DNA of 64,000 nt from Eubacterium sp. (GCA_017477505.1 JAFUVQ010000015.1:150192-214191), one strand, 5' to 3'. Counted from the stretch's first letter, positions 51,374 through 60,926 are shown. The notes: a model not told the origin generated them from the sequence alone. Numbers and translations are program-made.

Positions 51374-52105
51374 ATGTCAGGACATTCAAAATTTGCAAAC
51401 ATTAAACATAAGAAAGAGAAGAATGATGCGGCTAAGGGTAAGATATTTACCATTATCGGCCGTGAGATCGCGGTAGCAGTTAAAGAAGGCGGCTCCGATC
51501 CGAACAATAACAGCAAGCTCCGTGATGTTATCGCAAAAGCCAAAGCAAACAACATGCCTAACGATACAATCGAAAGAGGTATCAAAAAGGCTGCAGGTGA
51601 TGCAAACTCCGTAAACTATGTATCAAATACATATGAAGGATACGGCCCTGCAGGAACAGCCATCATTGTTAAGACACTTACAGATAACAAGAACAGAACA
51701 GCAGGAAATGTAAGAAGCTATTTCACAAAGGGTGGCGGAAGTATCGGAACCACGGGCTGTGTATCATATATGTTCGATGAGAAGGGACAGATCATCATCG
51801 CTAAGGAAGATACAGAGATGTCAGCAGATGACCTTATGATGCTGGCTCTTGATCTTGGAGCAGAGGACTTCTCGGAAGAAGAGGAATCTTATGAAATCAT
51901 CACAGATCCTGAAAGCTTCTCGGCTGTAAGAGAGGGACTTGAGAAGGAAGGCATCAAGATGGTGGATGCTGAAGTTACAATGATTCCTCAGAATTACGTA
52001 ACACTTGATAATGATGACGACAAGAAGAAGATTCAGAGAATACTTGATCTTCTTGATGAAGATGATGATGTTCAGGATGTATATACCAACTACGATGAGG
52101 ATTAA
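51374..52105 (+). CDS. yebC: YebC/PmpR family regulator / translation factor
   Basis: YebC proteins were long annotated as transcriptional regulators; some are now linked to relief of ribosome stalling. The start [25 protein letters not shown] and the three-domain length of 243 are diagnostic, as are [20 protein letters not shown] and the closing [20 protein letters not shown]. It stands alone, with GAGGAAG before ATG 51374 and a terminator at 52120. Confidence 0.95.
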   Translation: MSGHSKFANIKHKKEKNDAAKGKIFTIIGREIAVAVKEGGSDPNNNSKLRDVIAKAKANNMPNDTIERGIKKAAGDANSVNYVSNTYEGYGPAGTAIIVKTLTDNKNRTAGNVRSYFTKGGGSIGTTGCVSYMFDEKGQIIIAKEDTEMSADDLMMLALDLGAEDFSEEEESYEIITDPESFSAVREGLEKEGIKMVDAEVTMIPQNYVTLDNDDDKKKIQRILDLLDEDDDVQDVYTNYDED

Positions 52106-52119
52106 TAATTCATGATGAG

Positions 52120-52147
52120 AACCCGTGCATGGAAAGCATGGGTTTTT
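52120..52147 (+). terminator. Terminator after yebC
   Basis: AACCCGTGC (52120-52128) pairs with GCATGGGTT (52136-52144) with one G-U pair and a T run. Confidence 0.8.
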
Positions 52148-52151
52148 ATTA

Positions 52152-52180
52152 TATAACAGGGGACTGCATTTCCTGTTATA
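52152..52180. repeat. Perfect 9-bp palindrome after the yebC terminator
   Basis: TATAACAGG (52152-52160) and CCTGTTATA (52172-52180) flank GGACTGCATTT. About 21 of 29 positions match the element at 1630-1656, which also follows a terminator. Confidence 0.55.
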
Positions 52181-52216
52181 CAAAGCCGATCCGGTGAAAA
52201 GTGACATGCTTTAACG

Positions 52217-52245
52217 TTTACAGAAATCGTCATTTATGATAAAAT
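52217..52245 (+). promoter_or_regulatory. Promoter candidate for the kinase-like/glgA pair
   Basis: TTTACA (52217-52222), a 17-bp spacer and TAAAAT (52240-52245). Confidence 0.45.
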
Positions 52246-52315
52246 TACTGTATCTGTATTGACTGAAGAATGATGCCTTTTTTGGGCACGCTATGGGTAA
52301 AGGTAGGGGCTTTTT

Positions 52316-52960
52316 ATGGATGAAAAACTCGTTATAACCATTAACAGACAGTATGGCAGCGGCGGTCTCAAAATCGGAAAGAGACTGGCAGAGGAACTTG
52401 GTATAACCTGTTATGACAGTGAGATGTTCAGAGTTGTATCAAATAATACAAATATGCATAAGGACAGTATCGCAGGGGATTCTATAATATCAGGTACCAT
52501 GCTTTTTGATGTTGCAAAGAATATTTATGATGAACATCCGGACGAGGAGCTTCCCGATCTTAACGGGAACTTCCTGAATATGGAGAATCTTTTTCAGTAT
52601 CAGACTGATATCATAAGGGAACTTGCCAGAAAAGAATCCTGTGTCATTGTTGGAAGATGTTCAAATTATATCCTCAATGACAGGCCGAATACGGTGAGTG
52701 TATTTATTCATGCTTCACTGGAATACAGACTAAAGAGAGCTTCTTCGGTTCATAACATGGACAGGGAAGAACTGACGAGGCTTCTCTTCAGCAAGGACAA
52801 TCATAAAGAAGAATATTACAAGCATTATACCGGGGTTGAATGGAAAGACGCATCATATTACAACCTTTCCATAGACAGCGGAAAGCTTGGTATCTCCGGA
52901 AGCGTAAAGGAGATAGAGGATTATATACGCATGAAGTTCGGAAAACTGCCAAGGCAGTAA
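52316..52960 (+). CDS. Cytidylate kinase-like family protein
   Basis: This 214-residue P-loop protein matches the cytidylate kinase-like family: ITINRQYGSGGLKIGKRLAEEL is the nucleotide loop, and VIVGRCSNYIL, VFIHASLEYRLKRA and YYNLSIDSGKLG follow. It differs from true Cmk (no GPSG loop), and its substrate is not known. A GGTAGGGG site precedes ATG 52316. glgA begins 34 bases after its stop, so it is probably cotranscribed with glgA. Confidence 0.85.
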   Translation: MDEKLVITINRQYGSGGLKIGKRLAEELGITCYDSEMFRVVSNNTNMHKDSIAGDSIISGTMLFDVAKNIYDEHPDEELPDLNGNFLNMENLFQYQTDIIRELARKESCVIVGRCSNYILNDRPNTVSVFIHASLEYRLKRASSVHNMDREELTRLLFSKDNHKEEYYKHYTGVEWKDASYYNLSIDSGKLGISGSVKEIEDYIRMKFGKLPRQ

Positions 52961-52994
52961 GTATCGGACGGGGTGTCTATTAAAGGAGGGTTAT

Positions 52995-54431
52995 ATGAAG
53001 AAAATTGCGTATGTGGCATCGGAGTGTGTTCCATTTATCAAGACGGGAGGACTGGCAGATGTAGTCGGAACACTGCCTAAAAAGTTTAACAAGAATGAAT
53101 ATGATGTTCGTATCATCATTCCTAACTATATGTGTCTTCCTGCAAAGTACAAGAATAAGATGAAATATCTTACTCATTTCTACATGGATATTGGCTGGAA
53201 GCAGCAGTATGTAGGAGTTATGTACCTTGAGTATGAAGGCGTTCCGGTTTATTTCATAGATAATGAGTATTATTTCAACGGATTCAATATTTATGGTGAT
53301 CCTAAGTGGGATCTTGAGAAGTTCTGTTACTTCAGCAAGGCAGCACTCTCTATCCTTCCTTCCATTGGATTCCAGCCGGATATAGTTCATTGCCATGACT
53401 GGCAGGCAGGTCTCATCCCTGTTTATCTTAAGACTCTTTTCGCGGGAGATCCTTTCTATAGCGGAATGAAGAGTATAATGACAATTCATAACCTTCAGTT
53501 CCAGGGCAAGTGGGATATCGATACAGTTAAAGAATATTCAGGTCTTCCTGATTATGTATTTACGCCGGACAAGCTCGAGCTGAATAAGGATGCCAGCATG
53601 CTTAAGGGCGGACTTGTATATGCAGACAAGATAACAACTGTTTCCAATACATACGCTCACGAAATCCAGACTCCGTACTATGGAGAAGGCCTTGAGGGGC
53701 TTCTTTCTGCAAGATGGCAGTCTCTCTGGGGCATCGTAAACGGAATCGATTATGATATCTATAATCCTGCAACGGATAAGAAGATAGCTCAGAATTATAC
53801 AAAGAAAACCGTTAACAAGAATAAAGTGAACAATAAGCTCGCACTTCAGAGAGAACTTGGACTTCCTGAAGATCCTAATGCTTACATGATAGGTCTTATA
53901 TCAAGACTTACCGATCAGAAGGGACTTGACCTTATCGACAGAATACTGAACGATGTTATGACGGACGGTACCCAGCTTGTAGTACTCGGAACCGGTGACA
54001 GACGTTATGAAGATATGTTCAGATATTATCAGGGCATTCATCCTGCAAAGCTTTCAGCTAATATCTATTTCAGTGATGAACTTTCTCACAGGATTTATGC
54101 AGCCTGTGATTCCATGCTCGTTCCGTCAAGATTCGAGCCGTGCGGACTTACACAGCTTATGGCCCTCCGTTACGGTGCTATGCCTATCGTAAGAGAGACC
54201 GGCGGACTTAAGGATACGGTTGAGCCATATAATGAGTTTGAAGGAACAGGAACAGGCTTTTCATTTGCAAATTATGATTCAAGAGAGCTTCTTAACACTA
54301 TCAATTATTCAAAGAGAGTATTCTTCGATTATCCTGAAGAGTGGAAGAAGATGAGAATAAGAGCAATGGAACAGGATTACAGCTGGGATACATCTGCCAA
54401 AATCTACGAGGACCTTTATAACCAGATATAA
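52995..54431 (+). CDS. glgA: Glycogen synthase (ADP-glucose-dependent, GT5)
   Basis: GlgA extends glycogen from ADP-glucose. The N-terminus has the substrate-binding KTGGLADVVGTLPK (residues 15-28). Later motifs are DIVHCHDWQAGLIPVYLKT, MTIHNLQFQGKW, GLISRLTDQKGLDL and the C-terminal SRFEPCGLTQLMALRYG with the catalytic glutamate. All 478 residues look normal. AGGAGG lies before ATG 52995. No glgC or glgP is in the window. A strong terminator follows. Confidence 0.97.
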   Translation: MKKIAYVASECVPFIKTGGLADVVGTLPKKFNKNEYDVRIIIPNYMCLPAKYKNKMKYLTHFYMDIGWKQQYVGVMYLEYEGVPVYFIDNEYYFNGFNIYGDPKWDLEKFCYFSKAALSILPSIGFQPDIVHCHDWQAGLIPVYLKTLFAGDPFYSGMKSIMTIHNLQFQGKWDIDTVKEYSGLPDYVFTPDKLELNKDASMLKGGLVYADKITTVSNTYAHEIQTPYYGEGLEGLLSARWQSLWGIVNGIDYDIYNPATDKKIAQNYTKKTVNKNKVNNKLALQRELGLPEDPNAYMIGLISRLTDQKGLDLIDRILNDVMTDGTQLVVLGTGDRRYEDMFRYYQGIHPAKLSANIYFSDELSHRIYAACDSMLVPSRFEPCGLTQLMALRYGAMPIVRETGGLKDTVEPYNEFEGTGTGFSFANYDSRELLNTINYSKRVFFDYPEEWKKMRIRAMEQDYSWDTSAKIYEDLYNQI

Positions 54432-54452
54432 TTGATTATGCATTTTCAGAAG

Positions 54453-54482
54453 AAAGCATGTTGCTTGCAACATGCTTTTTCT
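54453..54482 (+). terminator. Terminator after glgA
   Basis: AAAGCATGTTG (54453-54463) and CAACATGCTTT (54468-54478) form a perfect 11-bp stem with a CTTG loop and T run. Confidence 0.92.
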
Positions 54483-54498
54483 ATAACGAGGTGAAACT

Positions 54499-57417
54499 AT
54501 GCCTAAAGAGAAAATGATGATAAATACTCTGGATCAACTGATAGAGAAATTTGAAACTCATATTTCGGGTAACAAAGAGGATTTCAACGAAGAGACTAAG
54601 TATGGACTTCTTCATGGAAAAAACGGGCTGGATGAGGTTAAATCTTATATCAGTAATTTAAAAGAAAAGATGGAACCTATGTTCAGTACGGATAAACCTG
54701 TTCAGGAACCTGAGCTTGACGTATTAAAGAAAGATTATGATGATTTCATCAAAAAGTTCAATGCGTTCAAGAATATGTATGCTGAGAAGAGTGATTCCAA
54801 AGAGTTAATGTCCTGGTTTGAGGTTTTTGATACAAGAATCAAGGATGACAGGAATGTCCTTAAACAGGTTAATCTTGAGGAAGACAGGCATCTCGGACTG
54901 AATGCCATCCATGATAAGTATACTCAGTACCCGAACGGTTATGGCTATAATGACCGTATCAATAAAATTATGAGAGTGGAAAAAAGAGCGGGGCAGTATG
55001 GTGCGCTCGGTAATTCTCTCGGGGAGAAGTCTGCCCTTAAGAGGCTTTCTGATAAGATAAATGAAATGAAAGAAAGCAATACTCTTCTTGATAAAGAAGA
55101 GACAAAGAATCTCATAAATATTTATGCCGATGCGGCAGTAGAGATTAAGAAGTCTGCTGATGCAGCTAAGGATGATGTGAATAAGGTTGAATTCTACAGG
55201 AGGATGATGAAGAAATTCTCCAAGGATTACACTGCGCTTCATACATATAAGAACAGCCTTGATAAACAGGCTGAACCAAAACTTAAGACTATCACCCAGT
55301 TCTATGATGATTCAAGAACCAGGACTGTAAGCCTTCCCGAAACCGAGATGACAGAAATTCCAAAGAGTGGTGCCGGTCAGAGTATAAGATACAAGGTTGA
55401 TGTCAAATGTTTTGATGAACCTGTCGATGGCGTCAGGAAGGGTGATATATTTACAGGGTATTTTACAGCGGATGTTAGAAACAAATCTACAAAAAAACAT
55501 AAATTTATTGAGGATGAGAATGAAGCAAAATGTCTTATCTCAGAAGATGCCCATAAAGGAATCATAGATTACCTTTCCCGGAAATATCCGGGTGCCAGAG
55601 ATTTTATTCAAAATGATCTGGCAAATAATGCTGATGTTCATGCGTATAAGTCTATCAGTAATATAGCTTCTTATCTAAGAACCCAGAGTAACGATTTCAT
55701 AGCAAATCACACCATTGAGACAGGTGTGGCTTCACTTTTGAGTTATTATAATAATTGTGACTATGCTTCTGATTCGGGAGTAGAAACACTTAAGTCCATT
55801 GATACCCATGAGAAATATTGTGCATACGTTGAATATGCGAGTCTTTATCAGAAACAGCATCTGTCCGAAGGCATTAACAGAAATATTAAGATTGACAGTG
55901 CGAGTGCGCAAGGACAGAGAAATGCACTTACAAGTTCTCTGGCTGATATCTTAGGATGCGGGGACATAGTTGCATTTGCAGAAAAGATGAAGGTTGAAGC
56001 TCTTGAAAATGGTAAGAAGGTGACGAAGACTGGCGTTCTTATGATGCCTGCCAAGGGCTTTGATAATAATACAGCTGACTGCAAAAGTCCTTTTGTCGAA
56101 ATGAATCAGTTCGCAACTGAAGGTCAGACAGGCCTTATGAAGAGTGTAGGAACACTTCAGCTCCTCGACTATATCATAGGAAATGTTGACAGGCACGCCG
56201 GAAATTTTTTCTATCAGTTTGATGAAAATGGAAAGATGATAGGCGTTCAGGGTATTGATAATGATACGATATGTGGCGCAAATCCTAATCTGGACAGACA
56301 GAGTTCGTCGGTTGCTTTTGAGAACTTAAGGATGATACCGAAGTCCGTGGCAGATTCTGTTAAGAATCTTAAACCTGAAGTTTTTGAGGTGCTTATGCAG
56401 GGTTACGATCTTAATCCGAAGGAGATAGAGACTGCTGTAAACAGATTTAAGGATCTTAAGGTGAAGATTAAGGAATCTGAAAAGGCATATGAAGGTACGG
56501 AACCCGGATTCCTGGATCCGAAGATACCGCGAATTGTTCCGGATAATGAAATGGACAAATATTCATTTAACGAACAGCTTGCATATATGGAGAAACCAAG
56601 GAACAATCATGGTAATCTTTTCGGGAAAATTGCCAATAAGACACTTGACTGCACAAAAAGAATAAATTCAATGATCAGTAACGATTTTAAAGAATGCAGT
56701 AATCTTGCTGCGGATATTGCGATAGCAAGGACTGAGGCAGGGCCGGGCAGTCTCATTAACGAGCTTAAGAAATTTAATACTATAGCCAAAAAAGATAAGA
56801 ACTTTAAAAAGAACAAAAAGAATGGTTCGGCAAGGGCGCTGATTAATAATACTATCAGTCTTTTTGATAACAGATACAGAGATGTGGAACTTGTTTTTGC
56901 CAGGAAAGATAAAAACAACATTCGGATTCATGAAAAGGGACAGGGCTATGATTTTTTCAAAGGAATGCTTGAAAAGTCTCTTGATTCTGCAAATGCATAT
57001 CTTTTAAATAATTCCGACAAAGTTCTGGATTATCAGACACTTAAGGCAGAGGTGGATTATTATAAGGCAGAGGGCAATAAGGAAGAACTGATAAAGGCTG
57101 AAAGGGAGCTGAAGAAGCTCGAAAAGACCGATGATGTTAAGCTTTACAAGTCGGCGGTCAGAATCAGAGATAAGGTTACGGAACAACTTTCCAAAATGCA
57201 GAAGATTGAAAAGACTGTAAAAGATATGGAAGAAGGCTCGCGTATCTATGATTCATATAAAAATCAGAAAGAGGCGAAAAATTCGGAATATCTGAACAGT
57301 CAGTATCGTGCTGATACTCTTAAACGTATCAGTGAGATTAACGGCAGGAACAGGATTAACAGTGTTGACAGACAGAAGAATGTGGAAGTTAACAAAACTG
57401 ATGCCAGGACGATGTAG
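54499..57417 (+). CDS. Large protein with an atypical kinase-like signature and flanking coiled coils (function unknown)
   Basis: I do not recognise this 972-residue protein as a named family. Residues 1-260 and 770-960 are charged, lysine/glutamate-rich and helical, with coiled-coil character. The centre has LLDYIIGNVDRHAGNFFYQF, with D564-R565-H566 and N569, followed by GVQGIDNDTICG with D587-N588-D589. This D-R-H-x-x-N plus aspartate pattern is that of the catalytic and metal-binding loops of HipA, PI3/PI4-kinase and FAM20-like kinases. NALTSSLADILGCGDIVAFA about 70-100 residues earlier fits the small helix-rich part those proteins have before the loop. No signal peptide or membrane span is seen. 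It follows the glgA terminator by 16 bases. A phosphotransferase function is an inference. Confidence 0.55.
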   Translation: MPKEKMMINTLDQLIEKFETHISGNKEDFNEETKYGLLHGKNGLDEVKSYISNLKEKMEPMFSTDKPVQEPELDVLKKDYDDFIKKFNAFKNMYAEKSDSKELMSWFEVFDTRIKDDRNVLKQVNLEEDRHLGLNAIHDKYTQYPNGYGYNDRINKIMRVEKRAGQYGALGNSLGEKSALKRLSDKINEMKESNTLLDKEETKNLINIYADAAVEIKKSADAAKDDVNKVEFYRRMMKKFSKDYTALHTYKNSLDKQAEPKLKTITQFYDDSRTRTVSLPETEMTEIPKSGAGQSIRYKVDVKCFDEPVDGVRKGDIFTGYFTADVRNKSTKKHKFIEDENEAKCLISEDAHKGIIDYLSRKYPGARDFIQNDLANNADVHAYKSISNIASYLRTQSNDFIANHTIETGVASLLSYYNNCDYASDSGVETLKSIDTHEKYCAYVEYASLYQKQHLSEGINRNIKIDSASAQGQRNALTSSLADILGCGDIVAFAEKMKVEALENGKKVTKTGVLMMPAKGFDNNTADCKSPFVEMNQFATEGQTGLMKSVGTLQLLDYIIGNVDRHAGNFFYQFDENGKMIGVQGIDNDTICGANPNLDRQSSSVAFENLRMIPKSVADSVKNLKPEVFEVLMQGYDLNPKEIETAVNRFKDLKVKIKESEKAYEGTEPGFLDPKIPRIVPDNEMDKYSFNEQLAYMEKPRNNHGNLFGKIANKTLDCTKRINSMISNDFKECSNLAADIAIARTEAGPGSLINELKKFNTIAKKDKNFKKNKKNGSARALINNTISLFDNRYRDVELVFARKDKNNIRIHEKGQGYDFFKGMLEKSLDSANAYLLNNSDKVLDYQTLKAEVDYYKAEGNKEELIKAERELKKLEKTDDVKLYKSAVRIRDKVTEQLSKMQKIEKTVKDMEEGSRIYDSYKNQKEAKNSEYLNSQYRADTLKRISEINGRNRINSVDRQKNVEVNKTDARTM

Positions 57418-57418
57418 T

Positions 57419-57490
57419 ATGTCAGCCTGTGAACTTAGCAGACTTCAGCAGGACCTGAAGCAGCCGGATAAAAATATAGAAACAAGGTAG
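57419..57490 (+). CDS. Possible 23-residue small ORF
   Basis: An ATG one base after the previous stop opens 23 codons (MSACELSRLQQDLKQ...) and ends 4 bases before rqcH. AGGA lies about 9 bases upstream. There is no similarity that I can name, and it may be chance. Confidence 0.2.
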   Translation: MSACELSRLQQDLKQPDKNIETR

Positions 57491-57494
57491 AATT

Positions 57495-59261
57495 ATGGCA
57501 TACGATGGATTTACATTAGCTTGTATTGAAAATGAGATTAATAAACGGGTAGTAGGGGGCAGAATCAGTAAGATTCAGCAGCCTGAAAAAGATGAAATTG
57601 TTATAATTACGAAGAAGGAAGGAGAGACGTCCCGTCTCTCTTTCTCTGCTGACGCGAGCCTTCCGCTGGTGATGTTTACGGATGAGGTAAAAACTTCCCC
57701 GCTTACAGCACCTACTTTTCTTATGCTTCTCAGAAAGCATATAGGAAGCGGTAAGGTTATCTCAGTAACCAGGCCCGGAAATGAAAGAATCCTGGAACTT
57801 ACCATAGAACACTATGACGAGATGGGTGACCTGAAGCAGAAGAAACTCATAGTAGAAGTGATGGGACGTCACAGCAATATCATCTTCGTTAACAGTGACG
57901 GAATGATCCTGGACAGCATAAAGCATATTTCAAATGCGGTGAGCAGTGTAAGAGAAGTGCTTCCGGGACGTGAATACGAAATACCTCCGTCAGGCGGGAA
58001 GAAGGATCCTTTTACGGTAACGGAAGATGAGTTCCGGGATGAGATTCTCAGCAAACCTGTAGGAGTAGCAAAAGCAATATGCAATTCATTTCAGGGCTTT
58101 TCATATGTTATGGCAGCAGAGCTTTGCTTCAGAGCTGGGATTGATGCGGACATTAGTACTGATTATCTGAGAACCGGGTCAGGACAGGGAACTGATAAAC
58201 TCGTCAGTCTTTATAAGGAGTTTGACACACTTATTAGGACTGTGAAAGAAGGTGCATTTTCACCGGCAATCTATCATGAAGGCGGGGTGCCGAAAGAATT
58301 CTCCGTTTATCCTATGACCATGTACAGAAATATGGAGAAAGAGGAATTCGATTCCGTATCGGAGCTTATAAATGCATTTTACAGTAAGAAATCAGCTGCG
58401 GAAAGGATCAGGCAGAAATCCGCAGATCTCCGACAGATCATTAATACACATGTAGAGAGGGCCGCCAAAAAATATGATCTTCAGAATCTTCAGATGAAGG
58501 ATACTGAGGATATGGATAAATACCGTATCTACGGTGAACTTATCAATACCTATGGTTATTCGGTGAAGGATGGTGACGAAGTACTTAAATGTACAAATTA
58601 CTACGATAATACTGAAGTGACTATAAGGCTTGATAAAGATAAAACAGTTGCCCAGAATGCACAGAAATACTTTGAGAAGTATAATAAAAAGAAGAGAACG
58701 AAGGAAGCTCTCTCAACCCTTCTTAAGACAACAGGAGAGGAACTGGATTATCTGCTTTCGGTCAGGCATTCTCTGGATATAGCGGAACATGAGGAGGATG
58801 TAAATGCCATAAAGACAGAGCTTATGGAGAGCGGGATCATAAAAAAGACCGGAGGCTCGAAGAAGGATAAGATGGCAAAGAAATCAAAGCCGCTTCATTT
58901 CATTACAAAAGACGGCTATGATATCTATGTCGGAAGAAATAATCTTCAGAATGACCAGCTTACATTTAAATTTGCAAATGGAAATGATATGTGGTTCCAT
59001 TCCAAGAAGATGCCGGGAAGCCATGTGATCGTCAAACGTCATGGAGCAGAAGAACTGCCGGATCATATATATGAGATAGCGGCAGGAGTTGCGGCTTATT
59101 TTTCATCAGGTAAGGAAAGCCCGAGAGTAGAGATAGATTATACCGAAAGAAAGAATCTGAAGAAGCCGCCGGCTGCGAATCCCGGATATGTAATATATCA
59201 CACCAATTATTCCATGATGGCGGAACCGTCGCTCAGCGGCACAGAGCGAGTGGAAGATTGA
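57495..59261 (+). CDS. rqcH: Rqc2 homologue RqcH (NFACT / FbpA family)
   Basis: RqcH binds stalled 50S subunits and adds alanine tails to stuck peptides for degradation; older annotations call it fibronectin-binding protein. The N-terminal NFACT-N domain (DGFTLACIENEINKRVVGGR) is followed by helical coiled parts (about 290-440) and the C-terminal NFACT-R domain (about 460-588; NDMWFHSKKMPGSHVIVKR; YTERKNLKKPPAANPG). All 588 residues are typical. AAGGT is the ribosome site before ATG 57495. Confidence 0.95.
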   Translation: MAYDGFTLACIENEINKRVVGGRISKIQQPEKDEIVIITKKEGETSRLSFSADASLPLVMFTDEVKTSPLTAPTFLMLLRKHIGSGKVISVTRPGNERILELTIEHYDEMGDLKQKKLIVEVMGRHSNIIFVNSDGMILDSIKHISNAVSSVREVLPGREYEIPPSGGKKDPFTVTEDEFRDEILSKPVGVAKAICNSFQGFSYVMAAELCFRAGIDADISTDYLRTGSGQGTDKLVSLYKEFDTLIRTVKEGAFSPAIYHEGGVPKEFSVYPMTMYRNMEKEEFDSVSELINAFYSKKSAAERIRQKSADLRQIINTHVERAAKKYDLQNLQMKDTEDMDKYRIYGELINTYGYSVKDGDEVLKCTNYYDNTEVTIRLDKDKTVAQNAQKYFEKYNKKKRTKEALSTLLKTTGEELDYLLSVRHSLDIAEHEEDVNAIKTELMESGIIKKTGGSKKDKMAKKSKPLHFITKDGYDIYVGRNNLQNDQLTFKFANGNDMWFHSKKMPGSHVIVKRHGAEELPDHIYEIAAGVAAYFSSGKESPRVEIDYTERKNLKKPPAANPGYVIYHTNYSMMAEPSLSGTERVED

Positions 59262-59265
59262 AAAC

Positions 59266-59294
59266 GGGACACCGGGGACAGTCTCCAGTGTCCC
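59266..59294. repeat. GGGACAC-type palindrome after rqcH
   Basis: GGGACAC (59266-59272) and GTGTCCC (59288-59294) with a nested GG-GA/TC-CC core give a strong hairpin without a T run. The GGGACA/TGTCCC type is common among small palindromic extragenic repeats. It may also stop rqcH transcripts. Confidence 0.55.
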
Positions 59295-59296
59295 AT

Positions 59297-59324
59297 TTAC
59301 ATTCAGAAAAATCTGTGCTATAAT
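59297..59324 (+). promoter_or_regulatory. Promoter candidate for yicC-gmk-rpoZ
   Basis: TTACAT (59297-59302), a 16-bp spacer and TATAAT (59319-59324). The leader of about 110 nt includes TACGC/GCGTA and CCGGC/GCCGG pairings. Confidence 0.6.
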
Positions 59325-59437
59325 ATATCGACCTAGGTACGCGTCCGGTTTTATGGTGCGTATATTTATGTATTTACTTTGAATAATCCGGCCGTTTTTT
59401 TGCCGGAGACCCGACGTATAGAAGTTTGGAGTTTTGT

Positions 59438-60316
59438 ATGATTAGAAGTATGACCGGCTTCGGAAGAAGCGAGTTAGTCGATGATGAGAAGAAGATCATT
59501 ATAGAGATGAAATCTGTGAATCACAGATATTCTGATTTTAATATCAAGATGCCCAGACGTTTCAACCGTTATGAATCAGAACTGAGAAATGTTCTGAAAA
59601 GCGGTATTGAACGTGGCAAGGTTGATGTATTCATTACATTTGAAAGCTTTACAAAATCTAATTATTCAGTAAGGTATAACAGAGATATCGCTACGGAGTA
59701 TATGAACTATCTCAGTGATATGAGACAGGATTTCAAGCTTTCCGAAGATTTCAAGCCTACTGTTCTGGCAAGATTTCCTGAGGTGCTGACTCTTGAGGAG
59801 GATTTTGATGCGGATGACGAACTGTATCCTTTCCTCGAGAAGGTGCTGAGAGACGCTCTCGCTAATTTTACAAAGGCAAGAGAGGTTGAGGGTGAAAATC
59901 TTAAACAGGATATGCTCGATAAGCTGAACCGTATGACCGAGCTCGTACAGATAATCGATGATATGTCACCGAGAATTGTCGAGGAATATAAGCAGAAGCT
60001 TATGGACAGGATAGCGGAACTGATGGAGGGCAGAGAGGTTGACGAGGCAAGGGTTATGACCGAGGTTACGATCTATGCTGACAAGATTGCCGTTGATGAA
60101 GAGATAACAAGGCTCAGAAGTCACGTTTCATCCTCCATCGATATACTTGAAAAAGGCGGAGCTGTCGGAAGAAAGATGGACTTCATAATTCAGGAAATGA
60201 ATCGTGAAGCCAATACCATACTTTCAAAGTCTGATTCTCTGAAAATTACTGATATAGGAATCGAACTGAAGACTATTATTGAGAAGATAAGAGAGCAGGT
60301 GCAGAATATTGAATAA
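59438..60316 (+). CDS. yicC: YicC family endoribonuclease
   Basis: YicC-type proteins are endoribonucleases involved in RNA turnover. The start MIRSMTGFGRSELVDDEKK and the end (GRKMDFIIQEMNREANTILSKSD) are diagnostic. ATG 59438 has GGAG six bases before it, giving 292 residues; the TTG at 59426 is less likely. It overlaps gmk by 8 bases. Confidence 0.95.
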   Translation: MIRSMTGFGRSELVDDEKKIIIEMKSVNHRYSDFNIKMPRRFNRYESELRNVLKSGIERGKVDVFITFESFTKSNYSVRYNRDIATEYMNYLSDMRQDFKLSEDFKPTVLARFPEVLTLEEDFDADDELYPFLEKVLRDALANFTKAREVEGENLKQDMLDKLNRMTELVQIIDDMSPRIVEEYKQKLMDRIAELMEGREVDEARVMTEVTIYADKIAVDEEITRLRSHVSSSIDILEKGGAVGRKMDFIIQEMNREANTILSKSDSLKITDIGIELKTIIEKIREQVQNIE

Positions 60317-60926
60317 GGGAAGACTAATAGTTATATCGGGATTCTCAGGCGCAGGTAAGGGAACGGTAGTTAAAGGGCTGGTAAGTAAGTATGGCTACAG
60401 CCTTTCTGTTTCTGCGACTACCCGTGAGCCGAGAGAAGGCGAAGTAGACGGTAGAGAGTATTACTTCAAAACAGTCAGTGAATTCAAGAGTCTTATTGAT
60501 TATAACGGATTCATTGAATGGGCTCAGTATGTTGATAATTTCTACGGCACTCCACGAAAGTTTGTTGAGGACGAGATTGCCGCAGGCAGAGATGTCATTC
60601 TCGAAATAGAAGTTCAGGGAGCTATGAATATCAAGAAACAGTATCCTGATGCTGTGCTTATCTTCATTTGCACAAAAGATGCTGCTACACTTTCTGAGAG
60701 ACTTCATGGCAGAGGCACAGAATCTGAAGAGAATATCAGGAAGAGGATTGCACGTGCCGCTGAAGAAGCTGAATTCATTAAAGAATACGAGTATGTCGCT
60801 GTCAATGATGACCTCGATACCTGTATAGATACGGTTAATTCAATCATTATTTCAAAACACTGCCGACTTGAGGAGCAGAAAGCTTTTGCTGAGGAAATGG
60901 TTAAGGGACTGAGGGATTTCTGTTAG
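60309..60926 (+). CDS. gmk: Guanylate kinase
   Basis: Gmk phosphorylates GMP to GDP and so also feeds (p)ppGpp and c-di-GMP pools. The P-loop is GFSGAGKGTV with Phe in place of the more common Pro; SATTREPREGEVDGREYYF is the GMP-binding region, and ILEIEVQGAMNIKK follows. The start is TTG 60309, overlapping yicC by 8 bases, with AGGTG upstream, which suggests coupled translation. The remA gene often found between yicC and gmk in Firmicutes is absent here. Confidence 0.96.
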   Translation: MNKGRLIVISGFSGAGKGTVVKGLVSKYGYSLSVSATTREPREGEVDGREYYFKTVSEFKSLIDYNGFIEWAQYVDNFYGTPRKFVEDEIAAGRDVILEIEVQGAMNIKKQYPDAVLIFICTKDAATLSERLHGRGTESEENIRKRIARAAEEAEFIKEYEYVAVNDDLDTCIDTVNSIIISKHCRLEEQKAFAEEMVKGLRDFC

